Of a stretch of 64,000 nucleotides of DNA, positions 8,608-16,745 are shown piece by piece (the stretch's first letter is position 1; every line of letters begins with the position of its first letter). The notes below the pieces were generated by a model that was not told the DNA's origin, searched no databases, and saw only the letters and a program-made list of their open reading frames with translations. Where the stretch lies: positions 372,001-436,000 of the forward strand of contig NZ_JBLFFL010000002.1 of NCBI RefSeq assembly GCF_051400755.1. The letters are read 5' to 3'. A program made the translations under genes and the position numbers. The stretch is from Parapedobacter sp051400755 (GTDB taxonomy: Bacteria > Bacteroidota > Bacteroidia > Sphingobacteriales > Sphingobacteriaceae).

Positions 8608-8693
8608 AGGTTAGTTACTATACTGCACTTATGCTTTTTGTTTTTCGGGTATGTCCAGCGTGATTGGTCATTGATGGACTGACCAAAAACCAT

Positions 8694-8701
8694 TATCTTT
8701 G
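8694..8701 (+). promoter_or_regulatory. -7 promoter element of the RluA-family gene
   Basis: TATCTTTG matches TAnnTTTG, 26 nt before the start codon at 8728. A TTG at 8671 lies at roughly the -33 position. Confidence 0.55.
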
Positions 8702-8727
8702 CCGGCGTAACGTGAAGATACTGAACT

Positions 8728-9423
8728 ATGCCTATTACCGATAAAGACGTCATCTACGAAGATAATCACTTGCTTGCGATCAATAAGCGCGCCGGATACC
8801 TCGTGCAAGCCGATACCGGCGGTGATGAATCCATGGAGCAGATGATCAACCGGTACCTTACCCAAAAGTATAGCAAACCCAACGGAGCTTTCGTGGGCGT
8901 GGTACACCGGCTTGATCGTCCGGTAAGCGGCTTGATCCTATTTGCCAAAACCAGCAAGGGTTTGGAGCGGATGCAGGAGCTTTTCAAAGATCGGGAGATT
9001 CAGAAGACATATTGGGCGGTGGTGCGCCAGCCGCCCGCGGAACCGGAAAATAAATTGGTGCATTGGCTGTCGCGCGACCGTACGCAGAACATCACCAAGG
9101 TGCATGCCGAGACAGCCGAGGGCCGCGTGTATGCAGAGCTGTCATACAAACTGCTGGGGGAACTGGGGGGCTACTACCTGATCGAGGTTTATCCGGTGAC
9201 CGGCCGCACGCATCAGATACGTGCCCAGCTTGCATCGATGGGATGCCCCATCGTGGGCGACCACAAATATGGCTACCCGAGAGGAAGTTTGCGGCGGACC
9301 ATCTGCCTGCACGCTAAAAAGTTGTCGTTTGTCCACCCGATCAGGAAGGAGCCGATGGAGCTCCATGCGCCGCTGCCAAAAGATGGCTTCTGGGACCGTT
9401 TTGAGGTATTCGATGACAAGTAG
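8728..9423 (+). CDS. RluA-family pseudouridine synthase
   Basis: This 231-residue enzyme should isomerise uridine to pseudouridine in rRNA or tRNA. The catalytic motif VHRLDRPVSGL, with its essential Asp near residue 62, and the C-terminal GRTHQIRAQLA motif are intact. It is a minimal catalytic-domain RluA member without an S4 RNA-binding domain, so it is closer to RluA/TruC-type enzymes than to RluD. The specific target nucleotide cannot be assigned. Confidence 0.9.
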   Translation: MPITDKDVIYEDNHLLAINKRAGYLVQADTGGDESMEQMINRYLTQKYSKPNGAFVGVVHRLDRPVSGLILFAKTSKGLERMQELFKDREIQKTYWAVVRQPPAEPENKLVHWLSRDRTQNITKVHAETAEGRVYAELSYKLLGELGGYYLIEVYPVTGRTHQIRAQLASMGCPIVGDHKYGYPRGSLRRTICLHAKKLSFVHPIRKEPMELHAPLPKDGFWDRFEVFDDK

Positions 9424-9444
9424 GTGATTCTGATGAAATAATTG

Positions 9445-9452
9445 TACCTTTG
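9445..9452 (+). promoter_or_regulatory. -7 promoter element before the small membrane protein
   Basis: TACCTTTG fits TAnnTTTG and ends 4 nt before the ATG at 9457, again predicting a nearly leaderless message. Confidence 0.5.
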
Positions 9453-9456
9453 TGAT

Positions 9457-9735
9457 ATGAACACAATCAAGCGGTTTTTAGGTGTATGGATGATGGTGTT
9501 TGCGCTGCTCGCGGCAATGCCCGATACCGCCCGTTCGCAATGTGCGATGTGTACGCTTACCGCCGAAAACGCCACGGAAAACGGCAACACCCAAGGCAAA
9601 GGGCTGAACAAAGGAATCTTGTTTTTGCTGGCCATCCCGTATCTCGCGGCGCTGGGAATCGGGGTGTTGTGGTATAAGAAATACCGCGGTAAGAAGACGG
9701 TCAACGTAGACAATGACCCCATCGTGCTGAATTAG
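9457..9735 (+). CDS. Small membrane protein with a CxxC motif
   Basis: The 92-residue protein has an N-terminal signal or membrane segment (residues 5-25), a CAMC motif just after it, a second hydrophobic helix (about residues 52-71, ILFLLAIPYLAALGIGVLWY) and a short basic cytoplasmic tail. Similar small proteins occur throughout Bacteroidota, without known function. It precedes the DUF983 gene by 7 nt, so the two are probably cotranscribed. A CxxC on the periplasmic side could bind a metal or be redox active; this is inference. Confidence 0.75.
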   Translation: MNTIKRFLGVWMMVFALLAAMPDTARSQCAMCTLTAENATENGNTQGKGLNKGILFLLAIPYLAALGIGVLWYKKYRGKKTVNVDNDPIVLN

Positions 9736-9742
9736 TCCCCTA

Positions 9743-10141
9743 ATGGCTGCGCATACCTCCAAGATCAACGCCGTCGTCGGTTCCAAATGCCCGAAATGCC
9801 GGGTTGGGAGGATGTTCGTCGGCAATACCTATGGCTTTAAAAAGCAGCGGATGAATGATGTGTGCCCGCATTGTGGTTTTCGGTTTGAGATCGAACCGGG
9901 ATATTTCTACGCCGCGATGTATGTGAGCTATGCACTGTCGGTGGCCCAGGGGGTCACCGCCGGGATGCTGACATACCAACTCACCAAAAGTGAATCGCCA
10001 TGGATATACCTCGGCGTACTGCTGGCCACCATCCTGATTTTTGCACCCTTCAATTTCCGGTACTCAAGGCTTATCCTCTTGCATTACCTGACCCCCAAAA
10101 TTAAATATGATCCCCGGTATGAGGATGAACTCCCGGAGTAA
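9743..10141 (+). CDS. DUF983 membrane protein
   Basis: This 132-residue protein has two cysteine pairs near the N-terminus (CPKC and CPHC, zinc-ribbon-like) followed by two predicted membrane helices (about residues 62-80 and 88-108). This is the layout of the DUF983 family, whose role is unknown. It directly follows the small CxxC membrane protein and converges on rfbC with a 12-nt gap. Confidence 0.88.
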   Translation: MAAHTSKINAVVGSKCPKCRVGRMFVGNTYGFKKQRMNDVCPHCGFRFEIEPGYFYAAMYVSYALSVAQGVTAGMLTYQLTKSESPWIYLGVLLATILIFAPFNFRYSRLILLHYLTPKIKYDPRYEDELPE

Positions 10142-10153
10142 GGGGGAAAGAAA

Positions 10154-10702
10154 TCAAAAGGGGTTTGCGATATCGCGCAGATAGGGCAATTGCTGGTCCT
10201 TCTCGGAGACGATAAGCGCACCCTTATCCATCGGCCACTCGATACCCAGGTCGGGATCGTCCCAGCGGACACCCACCTCACCTGCCTTATCGTAAAATCC
10301 CGTCACCTTATAGGCAAATAAGGTGTCGTTTTCGAGCGCCAGAAAACCGTGTAGAAAGCCCGGGGGTATCCATAGCGATTTGGCATTATGTTCGTCGAGC
10401 ACGAGGGAAAAGTGCTGCCCATAGGTGCTGGAGTCTTTCCGTATATCCACGGCCACATCCAGCACACTGCCGCGCAATACCCGCACCAACTTGCCTTGCG
10501 CATTTTCTCCGGCCTGGGCGTGCATGCCGCGCAATACGCCGCGATGCGAACTGGATAGGTTGTCCTGCACGAAAGTCTGGGCGATCCCCTGTGCTTCGAA
10601 GGGCCTCGCATTATAGGTTTCAATAAAAAATCCACGGTCATCTTTCCACACCTGCGGTTCGATGACGATCAGATCCGGTATTGGAGTAGGGGTAAACTTC
10701 AT
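10154..10702 (-). CDS. rfbC: dTDP-4-dehydrorhamnose 3,5-epimerase
   Basis: RfbC (RmlC) performs the double epimerisation in dTDP-L-rhamnose synthesis for surface polysaccharide. The 182-residue cupin shows the substrate- and base-containing motif GVLRGMHAQAG, LWIPPGFLHGF and the C-terminal WDDPDLGIEWP. The usual RGLHYQ is RGMHAQ here; the catalytic His is kept. The other rml genes are not nearby, so this may be a detached copy. DUF4286 lies 20 nt upstream on the same strand. Confidence 0.92.
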   Translation of the reverse strand: MKFTPTPIPDLIVIEPQVWKDDRGFFIETYNARPFEAQGIAQTFVQDNLSSSHRGVLRGMHAQAGENAQGKLVRVLRGSVLDVAVDIRKDSSTYGQHFSLVLDEHNAKSLWIPPGFLHGFLALENDTLFAYKVTGFYDKAGEVGVRWDDPDLGIEWPMDKGALIVSEKDQQLPYLRDIANPF

Positions 10703-10722
10703 GATATAAATGCTTATTGAGC

Positions 10723-11016
10723 TTAATCCTTGAGGTATTTCATCATGCTATCGAAGAAGAGGACTTTCCCTGGATACTCCGTGGTGGCCAATTGTTGGAT
10801 CGCTATGAGTTGATCCTTTTGGAAAGTTGCGATTTCTTCCTTATTTTCAGCGCGCAGCTGAACACAATACGTGGTGCCTTCATGCGGAGCATCCAGCAGT
10901 TGAAGCAAGGCGATGGAAGCATCCGCTTTCCGCTCGCCAAGCAACGCTTGTAAGCGCTGTCTGAGGGCTTCGTGGATGTCATCTTCAGCGATGATGGTAA
11001 CGTTGTATAAATACAT
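10723..11016 (-). CDS. DUF4286 family protein
   Basis: This 97-residue soluble protein starts MYLYNVTIIAEDDIHEA and contains the pattern of the Bacteroidota DUF4286 family, a small ferredoxin-like alpha/beta protein of unknown role. It is probably cotranscribed with rfbC. A TATCTTCG box (near match to TAnnTTTG) on the minus strand at 11021-11028 ends 4 nt from the ATG. Confidence 0.82.
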   Translation of the reverse strand: MYLYNVTIIAEDDIHEALRQRLQALLGERKADASIALLQLLDAPHEGTTYCVQLRAENKEEIATFQKDQLIAIQQLATTEYPGKVLFFDSMMKYLKD

Positions 11017-11183
11017 TCGGCGAAGATAATTAATCTGGCCAAAATAACCGCGTTACACGGGTGGATTTAGGGTTGGGACGGGCGATTGGCCGCGTAAAAT
11101 TAACCGTGTAAAATTAAGGTTGCATAAAAGGCTTTTACGGTAAATTTTTCCACCTTTGATAAAACGAGGGGAGCATCGTCTAT

Positions 11184-13070
11184 ATGATACGGAATGTTGT
11201 GTTTTTGTTATTGGTGGGAGGCATCGCGGGCTGTTTGGGGAGCTGCGAGAGCCGCAAGGGACGTGTTATACCGGTCGAGGATTTTTTCTCTGAACCCGAA
11301 AAAACCGATTTTCAGCTATCGCCCAACGGCAAGTATATCGCTTATTTAAGGCTGTATGAAGGGCAAAAGAATATTTTTATCCTGCATCCCGATGAGCAAA
11401 ACCGGGAGCAGCGCATCACGTCTGATCGCGATCTCGGTATTCAATCGTATTTTTGGGCGAATGATGATGAGTTGATCTTCACCAAGGACAAGAAGAACGA
11501 TAGTCTCCAAGTGTTTGCGGTCAATCGGGCGACATCTGCTGCACGGCACCTGATGCCCCCTTCAGCGGTGAAATTGCGTTGGATCTCGCCTTCGAAAGTC
11601 ATCAATAACGGGTTTCTGATTTCGCTCAATGAACGCGATTCTTCCGTATTTGACGTTTATCGGCTCCGCACAGACGCCTGCAAAAAGGAGCTGGTCGCCA
11701 AGAACCCCGGTAATATTATCCGGTGGTATGCCGATCTCAACGGCGAGTTGCGGCTGGCGATGGCCAGCGACAGCGTGAAGGAAACCGTGTTGTATCGGGC
11801 TCGCGAACAGGATGTGTTTAAGCCGGTCATGAGCAACAGCTTCCGGAATTCCATCATGCCCCTCGGGTTTTCTGCCGGTAACAGGAGCCATGTATTTGCA
11901 CTTTCGAACATCAACCGGGATAAGATGGCCTTGGTCGAAATAGATATGGAGACCGGTAAGGAAGTCCGGGTAATCTATAGTCATCCCGATGTAGATATCG
12001 ACCATGAGGGATATTCCGGCAACCGGGGGGAGATGTCTTATGCAAGCTATGCCACCTGGAAACAGCAACGCCATTTTCTGAACCAAGAGACCGAAAAGGT
12101 GTATCAAGCGATCGGCAAGCGGCTGGCGGGCTATGAGGTAAGCATATTGGATCGGGATACGGCCCGCAGTCGGTTTATCGTCCGTTCGTATACCGATAAA
12201 GATCCGGGCGCGATATACTACTACGACATGTCCAAGGATGAACTGGTGAAATTGACCGACAACAATCCGGCGCTGAAAGACTGTATGCTCGCGGAGATGA
12301 AGCCGGTCACCTATCGATCGCGCGACGGACGGCAGATACAGGGATATCTGACCATGCCTCCGAAATCAAACGGTAAGCAGGTGCCCGTCATCGTGTACCC
12401 CCATAGCGGTCCGTTCGATCGCAACCGATGGGGATTCGATCCGGAGGTACAGTTTTTTGCCAATCGGGGCTATGCCGTATTTCAGGTCAACTACAGAGGA
12501 TCGACAGGCTATGGAAAAGAATTTTGGTCGGCCGGATTCAAGGAATGGGGCGGAAAGATACAGGACGACATCACCGATGGCGTACGATGGCTGATTGACG
12601 AAGGCATCGTCGATTCCGCGCGCATCGGCATTTTCGGTTCCGGTTTCGGCGGCTATTCCGCCTTGCATGGCGCCTGCTTCCATTCCGATCTATACGCCTG
12701 TGCAGCCTCCTATTCGGGTTTTACCAACCTGTTTACGTACCTCAAGGAATTTCCGCCGCACTTCAAGCCCTATTTGCAGATGTATTATGAGATCATCGGC
12801 AATCCCGAAACGGAGTCCGATCTGATCAAATCCATGTCGCCGGTATTTCATTCCGAAAACATCGATATTCCCGTGTTCATCGCGCAGGGGGGCAAAGACA
12901 GCAAGAGCACGCCCAATGAGATGAATCAATTTGTGCAGAAACTGAAAAAGCGGAAGATTCCCATCACCTATATCCTGCACGAAGAAGAAGGGCGATATTT
13001 CCGCAATGAGGAAAACCGTATCTCGTTTTACACGGAGTTGGGTACGTTCTTTGAGCAGTATCTGAAATGA
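11184..13070 (+). CDS. S9-family lipoprotein, catalytically degenerate (pseudopeptidase)
   Basis: The 628-residue protein has a lipoprotein signal (LLVGGIAGCLGSC), an N-terminal beta-propeller and a C-terminal prolyl-oligopeptidase-type hydrolase domain starting near residue 390 (VPVIVYPHSGPFDR). The nucleophile elbow, normally GGSYGGY, reads GSGFGGY, so Gly487 sits where the catalytic Ser should be. The position of the catalytic His, normally EGHGF-like, reads EEEGRYF with Arg604. The Asp (GGKD, residue 572) is kept. The fold is therefore retained while the triad is broken. The gene overlaps the following sensor kinase by 4 nt, suggesting a sensory or binding role in signalling rather than proteolysis (inference). 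Confidence 0.88.
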   Translation: MIRNVVFLLLVGGIAGCLGSCESRKGRVIPVEDFFSEPEKTDFQLSPNGKYIAYLRLYEGQKNIFILHPDEQNREQRITSDRDLGIQSYFWANDDELIFTKDKKNDSLQVFAVNRATSAARHLMPPSAVKLRWISPSKVINNGFLISLNERDSSVFDVYRLRTDACKKELVAKNPGNIIRWYADLNGELRLAMASDSVKETVLYRAREQDVFKPVMSNSFRNSIMPLGFSAGNRSHVFALSNINRDKMALVEIDMETGKEVRVIYSHPDVDIDHEGYSGNRGEMSYASYATWKQQRHFLNQETEKVYQAIGKRLAGYEVSILDRDTARSRFIVRSYTDKDPGAIYYYDMSKDELVKLTDNNPALKDCMLAEMKPVTYRSRDGRQIQGYLTMPPKSNGKQVPVIVYPHSGPFDRNRWGFDPEVQFFANRGYAVFQVNYRGSTGYGKEFWSAGFKEWGGKIQDDITDGVRWLIDEGIVDSARIGIFGSGFGGYSALHGACFHSDLYACAASYSGFTNLFTYLKEFPPHFKPYLQMYYEIIGNPETESDLIKSMSPVFHSENIDIPVFIAQGGKDSKSTPNEMNQFVQKLKKRKIPITYILHEEEGRYFRNEENRISFYTELGTFFEQYLK

Positions 13071-14734
13071 AGCCCCAACGCAATACGTACCGCGCAAACT
13101 ACCTATTGGTTGGCGCTTTTATTGTCGTGGTCGCTGCGTCGTTTGTATTGGCTATTTTTCTTGCGCGGGATTTGACCGATACCTATGTCGAAAACGAATT
13201 TGCATCCCGCAAGGTAGAAGTGCTGGAACACAACATCGGCACATTCAATGACTTTTTTCATAACCGGCTCCCGGAAATTTCATTCTATCAAGGCTATTTG
13301 GATTCCGCCACGGCAGCCACGTATGCAGATAGTGTGCTGCGAACCTATGCGTTCGTCGAGCACATCGTATTTTATGACGGGGCGCTTAGCAATAACGACA
13401 GCATCGATTATGGGTTTTCTGCCAATCATTTGGTCATCTATCCCAAAGGTGTTTACCAGTTCAGCCATCCGGCCGGGAGTGACAGCCTGTTATCCAAAAC
13501 GAACGGGGGCGGACACCTGCCATTGGCCTTGTCCGACGACTTCAATAACATGGCGGTAAAATTTGCGGCATTTGTTGAGCGGGTCGATACGGCCAAGGCA
13601 CTGCGCGACGATGACATCTTCAAAGTGTTTTATTCGGTCACGCCAGGCAAGATCTCCTACATGAATATTCCGCGCAGGGATGACCTGAAAACGTATAAGG
13701 AATTGATGTACGGGCAGCAGGTGCATGATGCGGCGTATGAGCAGGACATCCTGACCTATTCCATCAACCCGAATAAGCTGATGCTCACGAATACGGTGCC
13801 TGAGTTATATCAACACGTGCAGATCCAGCCGCTGGTGTACGAATCGATTGACACCGACCCGGATCTGCTCACGACGGAGACACCCCTGCCGGGCGCATTG
13901 GCCGATTATAAGATCTATTTCAGTTCGAGCCGATCGTTCCTGCAAACGGAAATCAACAGGCGGTTTATGCCGGTGATGGCAGGGGTGGTGACGATCTACC
14001 TGTTGCTGGCGTTAATCGCCTACCTGATCTATCGAAACCTGTATGTCAACGAACGCCTGTTCAAGCTGCAATACGATTTTATCAACAACCTGACCCATGA
14101 ATTCAAGACGCCGGTGAGCGTGATTAAGATCGCGGGCAACAACATCGGGAGTGCCAAGCAGCTTTCGGACAAAGAACGGATGCATTATGGTAGAATATTG
14201 GACGAGGAAGCGGATAAACTCAATAATTTGATGAATACGCTGCTGTCTTTTACACAGATCGAAAATAAATCGATAAAAATAAAACGGGAGGAAGTCGATT
14301 TGCACGAATTTTGTGATAAAGTGTTGGCTGCTTCCAGAATCAAATATGTAGATTTGGATATCCGGTGCAAGGTAAATGCCACCAAAACGCTGTATATTGA
14401 CCCGGTGTTATTGGGAAGTATCTTTCAAAACCTGATAGACAATGCGTATAAGTATTCCAAACCGGACAATAAGGTGCTCGATATACAAGTGACCCAGACA
14501 AAAAAACAGGCGACCATGCATTTTGCAGATAAGGGGATCGGTATTGCAAAAAAAGAATTGCCCCATATTTTCAAAAAATTCTACCGTGTGCAAAACCAAT
14601 ATAACCAGCAAGGCAGCGTGGGGCTTGGCTTGGCATTCTGCAAGGAGCTGGTCAATTTCATGGGGGGCGATATCACCGTCGAAAGTGAATTAGGCAAGGG
14701 GACGACGTTCAGGATTGTGTTGCCTGTGGATTGA
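13067..14734 (+). CDS. Sensor histidine kinase
   Basis: This 555-residue membrane kinase has an N-terminal helix (about residues 13-32), a periplasmic region of about 270 residues without a recognised sensor fold, and a second helix near 305-325. The H-box LTHEFKTPVSV (His near 343), the N-box NLIDNAYKYS near 455, and the G-boxes DKGIGI and GLGLAF follow. It should phosphorylate the OmpR-type regulator encoded 113 nt downstream. Translation is coupled to the pseudopeptidase lipoprotein through an ATGA overlap. The gap to the regulator gene is almost wholly heptanucleotide repeat. Confidence 0.92.
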   Translation: MKPQRNTYRANYLLVGAFIVVVAASFVLAIFLARDLTDTYVENEFASRKVEVLEHNIGTFNDFFHNRLPEISFYQGYLDSATAATYADSVLRTYAFVEHIVFYDGALSNNDSIDYGFSANHLVIYPKGVYQFSHPAGSDSLLSKTNGGGHLPLALSDDFNNMAVKFAAFVERVDTAKALRDDDIFKVFYSVTPGKISYMNIPRRDDLKTYKELMYGQQVHDAAYEQDILTYSINPNKLMLTNTVPELYQHVQIQPLVYESIDTDPDLLTTETPLPGALADYKIYFSSSRSFLQTEINRRFMPVMAGVVTIYLLLALIAYLIYRNLYVNERLFKLQYDFINNLTHEFKTPVSVIKIAGNNIGSAKQLSDKERMHYGRILDEEADKLNNLMNTLLSFTQIENKSIKIKREEVDLHEFCDKVLAASRIKYVDLDIRCKVNATKTLYIDPVLLGSIFQNLIDNAYKYSKPDNKVLDIQVTQTKKQATMHFADKGIGIAKKELPHIFKKFYRVQNQYNQQGSVGLGLAFCKELVNFMGGDITVESELGKGTTFRIVLPVD

Positions 14735-14835
14735 GACGGGAGACGGGAGACGTGAGACGTGAGACAACAGACATGAGACGTGAGACAACAGACGGGAGAC
14801 ATGAGACAATAGACATGAGACAACAGGCATCAGAC
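14734..14835. repeat. AGACNNN heptanucleotide array between kinase and regulator
   Basis: Fourteen 7-mers plus a final AGAC run in perfect 7-nt register from the last base of the kinase stop codon. Thirteen begin AGAC and one begins AGGC; the variable three bases are GGG, GTG, AAC, ATG, AAT or ATC. The RR start follows 12 nt after the array. A second short tract of the same family lies at 50758-50781. Confidence 0.9.
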
Positions 14836-14847
14836 TTTATATAGGAT

Positions 14848-15540
14848 ATGTATAAGAATATTAAAATAGCGGTCATTGAGGACGATGAAAATTTACGTTT
14901 TTTGGTGGCTCATCGGCTCGAATCGGAAAATTACCAGGTCGTGCAGACTGGTAATGGGGACGAAGCGGAAAAACTGGTGTTGGAGCATCGGCCGGATATC
15001 GTATTGCTGGATTGGATGCTTCCCGGCAAACAGGGCTCGGAAATATGCACCAGCCTGCGCAAAGCGGGTTTTACCAACCTGATCATCATGATGACAGCCA
15101 AGTCGCAAGACGTGGATAAGATCGATGCGTACAGCTTCGGTGTTTCTGATTACATCACCAAACCGTTCAGCATGGATGTGTTGGTGGCCATGATTGAGAA
15201 CAAGATCAAGTATTTTCTCAATAGCCAAGCAGCAGACCTGTATACATTCGGCGATACGGAGCATCATCCCAACATTCATTCGCTGGTGCGCAATGGCAAG
15301 AAAATCGAGCTGACCATCTTGGAAAACCGGATTTTGCTCTATTTCTTGCAACATACCGGACGGGTGATCAGCCGGGACGAACTGATGCAGGTGGTATGGG
15401 GATACAGCTCTAATGTAAACACGCGGACCTTGGATATGCACATCGTGCGTTTACGGAAGAAAATCGAGCTCAATGCCGATAAACCGGCTTATTTGCAGAC
15501 GGTGCGGGGGATGGGATATAAGTTTGTGGATAATCCCTGA
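14848..15540 (+). CDS. OmpR/PhoB-type response regulator
   Basis: The 230-residue regulator has a receiver domain (acidic pair in VIEDDENL, phospho-acceptor Asp in VLLDWMLPG near residue 53, Thr in MMTAKS, Lys in YITKPFS) and a C-terminal winged helix (RDELMQVVWGY, NTRTLDMHIVRLRKKI). It is the natural partner of the upstream kinase. Targets are unknown; the lipoprotein-kinase-regulator set suggests envelope sensing. Confidence 0.93.
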   Translation: MYKNIKIAVIEDDENLRFLVAHRLESENYQVVQTGNGDEAEKLVLEHRPDIVLLDWMLPGKQGSEICTSLRKAGFTNLIIMMTAKSQDVDKIDAYSFGVSDYITKPFSMDVLVAMIENKIKYFLNSQAADLYTFGDTEHHPNIHSLVRNGKKIELTILENRILLYFLQHTGRVISRDELMQVVWGYSSNVNTRTLDMHIVRLRKKIELNADKPAYLQTVRGMGYKFVDNP

Positions 15541-15554
15541 TTATTCGCTTTCTT

Positions 15555-15585
15555 TTTGTTTATTCAAAAACAATTCCTACCTTCG
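15555..15585 (+). promoter_or_regulatory. Promoter upstream of greA leader hairpin
   Basis: TTTG at 15555-15558, a 19-nt spacer and TACCTTCG at 15578-15585 match the Bacteroidota -33/-7 layout, with one deviation in TAnnTTTG. A start near 15592 would place the terminator hairpin at the very beginning of the RNA. Confidence 0.5.
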
Positions 15586-15594
15586 TATGAACGA

Positions 15595-15636
15595 GCAAGG
15601 CCATACCACTCCAGAAGGTATGGTCTTGCTTCTTTT
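15595..15636 (+). terminator. Intrinsic terminator; possible attenuator in the greA leader
   Basis: A 13-bp stem (GCAAGGCCATACC with GGTATGGTCTTGC, one G-U pair), a 9-nt loop and a T-rich tail to 15636. It may end the upstream regulator transcript. Because a good promoter lies just before it and none is evident between it and greA, it may also terminate a short leader RNA before greA. Confidence 0.85.
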
Positions 15637-15672
15637 TTTGGACTTTATTTTTTATTAAATAGCGAGTAGATT

Positions 15673-16146
15673 ATGGCAGATGTAACGTATTACACCAAAG
15701 AGGGATTGGAAAAACTCAAAGAGGAGTTGCAGTATCTCAAAACGGAAGGCAGGGCAAAGATTGCCAGGGCTATTGCAGAGGCGCGCGACAAGGGAGATTT
15801 GTCGGAAAATGCGGAATACGATGCAGCAAAGGAAGCCCAGGGACTGCATGAGGCCAAAATCGCCAAATTGGAAGAGACCTTGTCCAATGCCCGGATCATT
15901 GATGAGTCGACGTTGGATGCTTCCAAAGTGTTGGCGTTGTCGATCGTCAAGCTTAAGAATGTGAAAAACGGCGCGGTGATGACCTATCAGTTGGTCTCCG
16001 AAACGGAAGCCGACCTCAAAGCCGGTAAGATATCGGTGAAATCACCCATCGCGCAGGGGCTGCTGGGCAAATCAATCGGAGATAAAGCCCAGATACAGGT
16101 GCCGGCGGGCGAGGTGGAGCTGGAGATCCTGGATATTTCCAGGTAA
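15673..16146 (+). CDS. greA: Transcription elongation factor GreA
   Basis: GreA rescues backtracked RNA polymerase by stimulating transcript cleavage. The 157-residue protein has the N-terminal coiled coil with the acidic tip (DKGDLSENAEYDAAKEAQ) and the C-terminal FKBP-like domain (SPIAQGLLGKSIGD). The start MADVTYYTKEGLEKLKEEL is typical of the phylum. A promoter-terminator leader precedes it. Confidence 0.96.
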   Translation: MADVTYYTKEGLEKLKEELQYLKTEGRAKIARAIAEARDKGDLSENAEYDAAKEAQGLHEAKIAKLEETLSNARIIDESTLDASKVLALSIVKLKNVKNGAVMTYQLVSETEADLKAGKISVKSPIAQGLLGKSIGDKAQIQVPAGEVELEILDISR

Positions 16147-16207
16147 CGATACGTGTCGGTTATGTGCGGGTTTGCCATAACCGCACATCCCGAAAATAAC
16201 ATACGCG

Positions 16208-16240
16208 AACGGCTGTTGAGAAAAGGCAGCCGTTTTTTTA
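16208..16240 (+). terminator. Intrinsic terminator after greA
   Basis: An 8-bp stem AACGGCTG/CAGCCGTT around an 11-nt loop is followed by seven T residues. A second weaker dyad (CGGTTATG/CATAACCG at 16157-16183) lies between it and the greA stop. Confidence 0.8.
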
Positions 16241-16256
16241 TGCAAGCAAATTTGGC

Positions 16257-16264
16257 TAAGTTTG
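16257..16264 (+). promoter_or_regulatory. -7 promoter element of the HIT gene
   Basis: TAAGTTTG fits TAnnTTTG, 27 nt before the start codon and just after the greA terminator. Confidence 0.5.
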
Positions 16265-16291
16265 CAGGTAAGCAACATAAAGAAGTTAAAC

Positions 16292-16705
16292 ATGTCCACG
16301 ATATTCTCAAAAATCCTCAACGGTGAAATACCGGCGTACAAGGTAGCCGAAAGCAACGACTACTTGGCTTTTTTGGACATCAATCCGCTGGTTAAAGGCC
16401 ACGTATTGGTCATTCCTAAGCGAGAGACCGATTATTTATTTGACATGGAAGACGATGGCTATATCGGGCTTTGGATGTTTGCCAAGATCGTTGCGCAGGG
16501 CGTTAAGGCCGTATACCCATGCGAAAAAGTTGGCGTGGCCGTGATCGGCTTGGAAGTGGCCCACGCGCATATCCACCTGATCCCGATCAACCAGGTGAGC
16601 GACATCAATTTCAGCAGACCAAAACTCAGTCTCCGTCCCGAGGAGCTTGCCGAAAGCGCAGAAGCCATCAAAAATGCGATTCTAACGGTCACCCACAAAT
16701 CCTAA
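16292..16705 (+). CDS. HIT-family nucleotide hydrolase
   Basis: The 137-residue protein has the histidine triad HAHIHLIP near residue 92 and the N-terminal FSKILNGEIPAYKV segment of the Hint/HinT branch. These proteins hydrolyse nucleoside phosphoramidates or adenylated compounds. The ATG at 16292 is preferred to 16262 because family members begin at this point and the promoter box lies upstream of it. Confidence 0.92.
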   Translation: MSTIFSKILNGEIPAYKVAESNDYLAFLDINPLVKGHVLVIPKRETDYLFDMEDDGYIGLWMFAKIVAQGVKAVYPCEKVGVAVIGLEVAHAHIHLIPINQVSDINFSRPKLSLRPEELAESAEAIKNAILTVTHKS

Positions 16706-16726
16706 CACGCCTTCATTTTATATTCG

Positions 16727-16734
16727 TACTTTTG
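16727..16734 (+). promoter_or_regulatory. -7 promoter element of the first DedA gene
   Basis: TACTTTTG fits TAnnTTTG and ends 11 nt before the start codon at 16746. Confidence 0.5.
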
Positions 16735-16745
16735 TAGCAGATACT

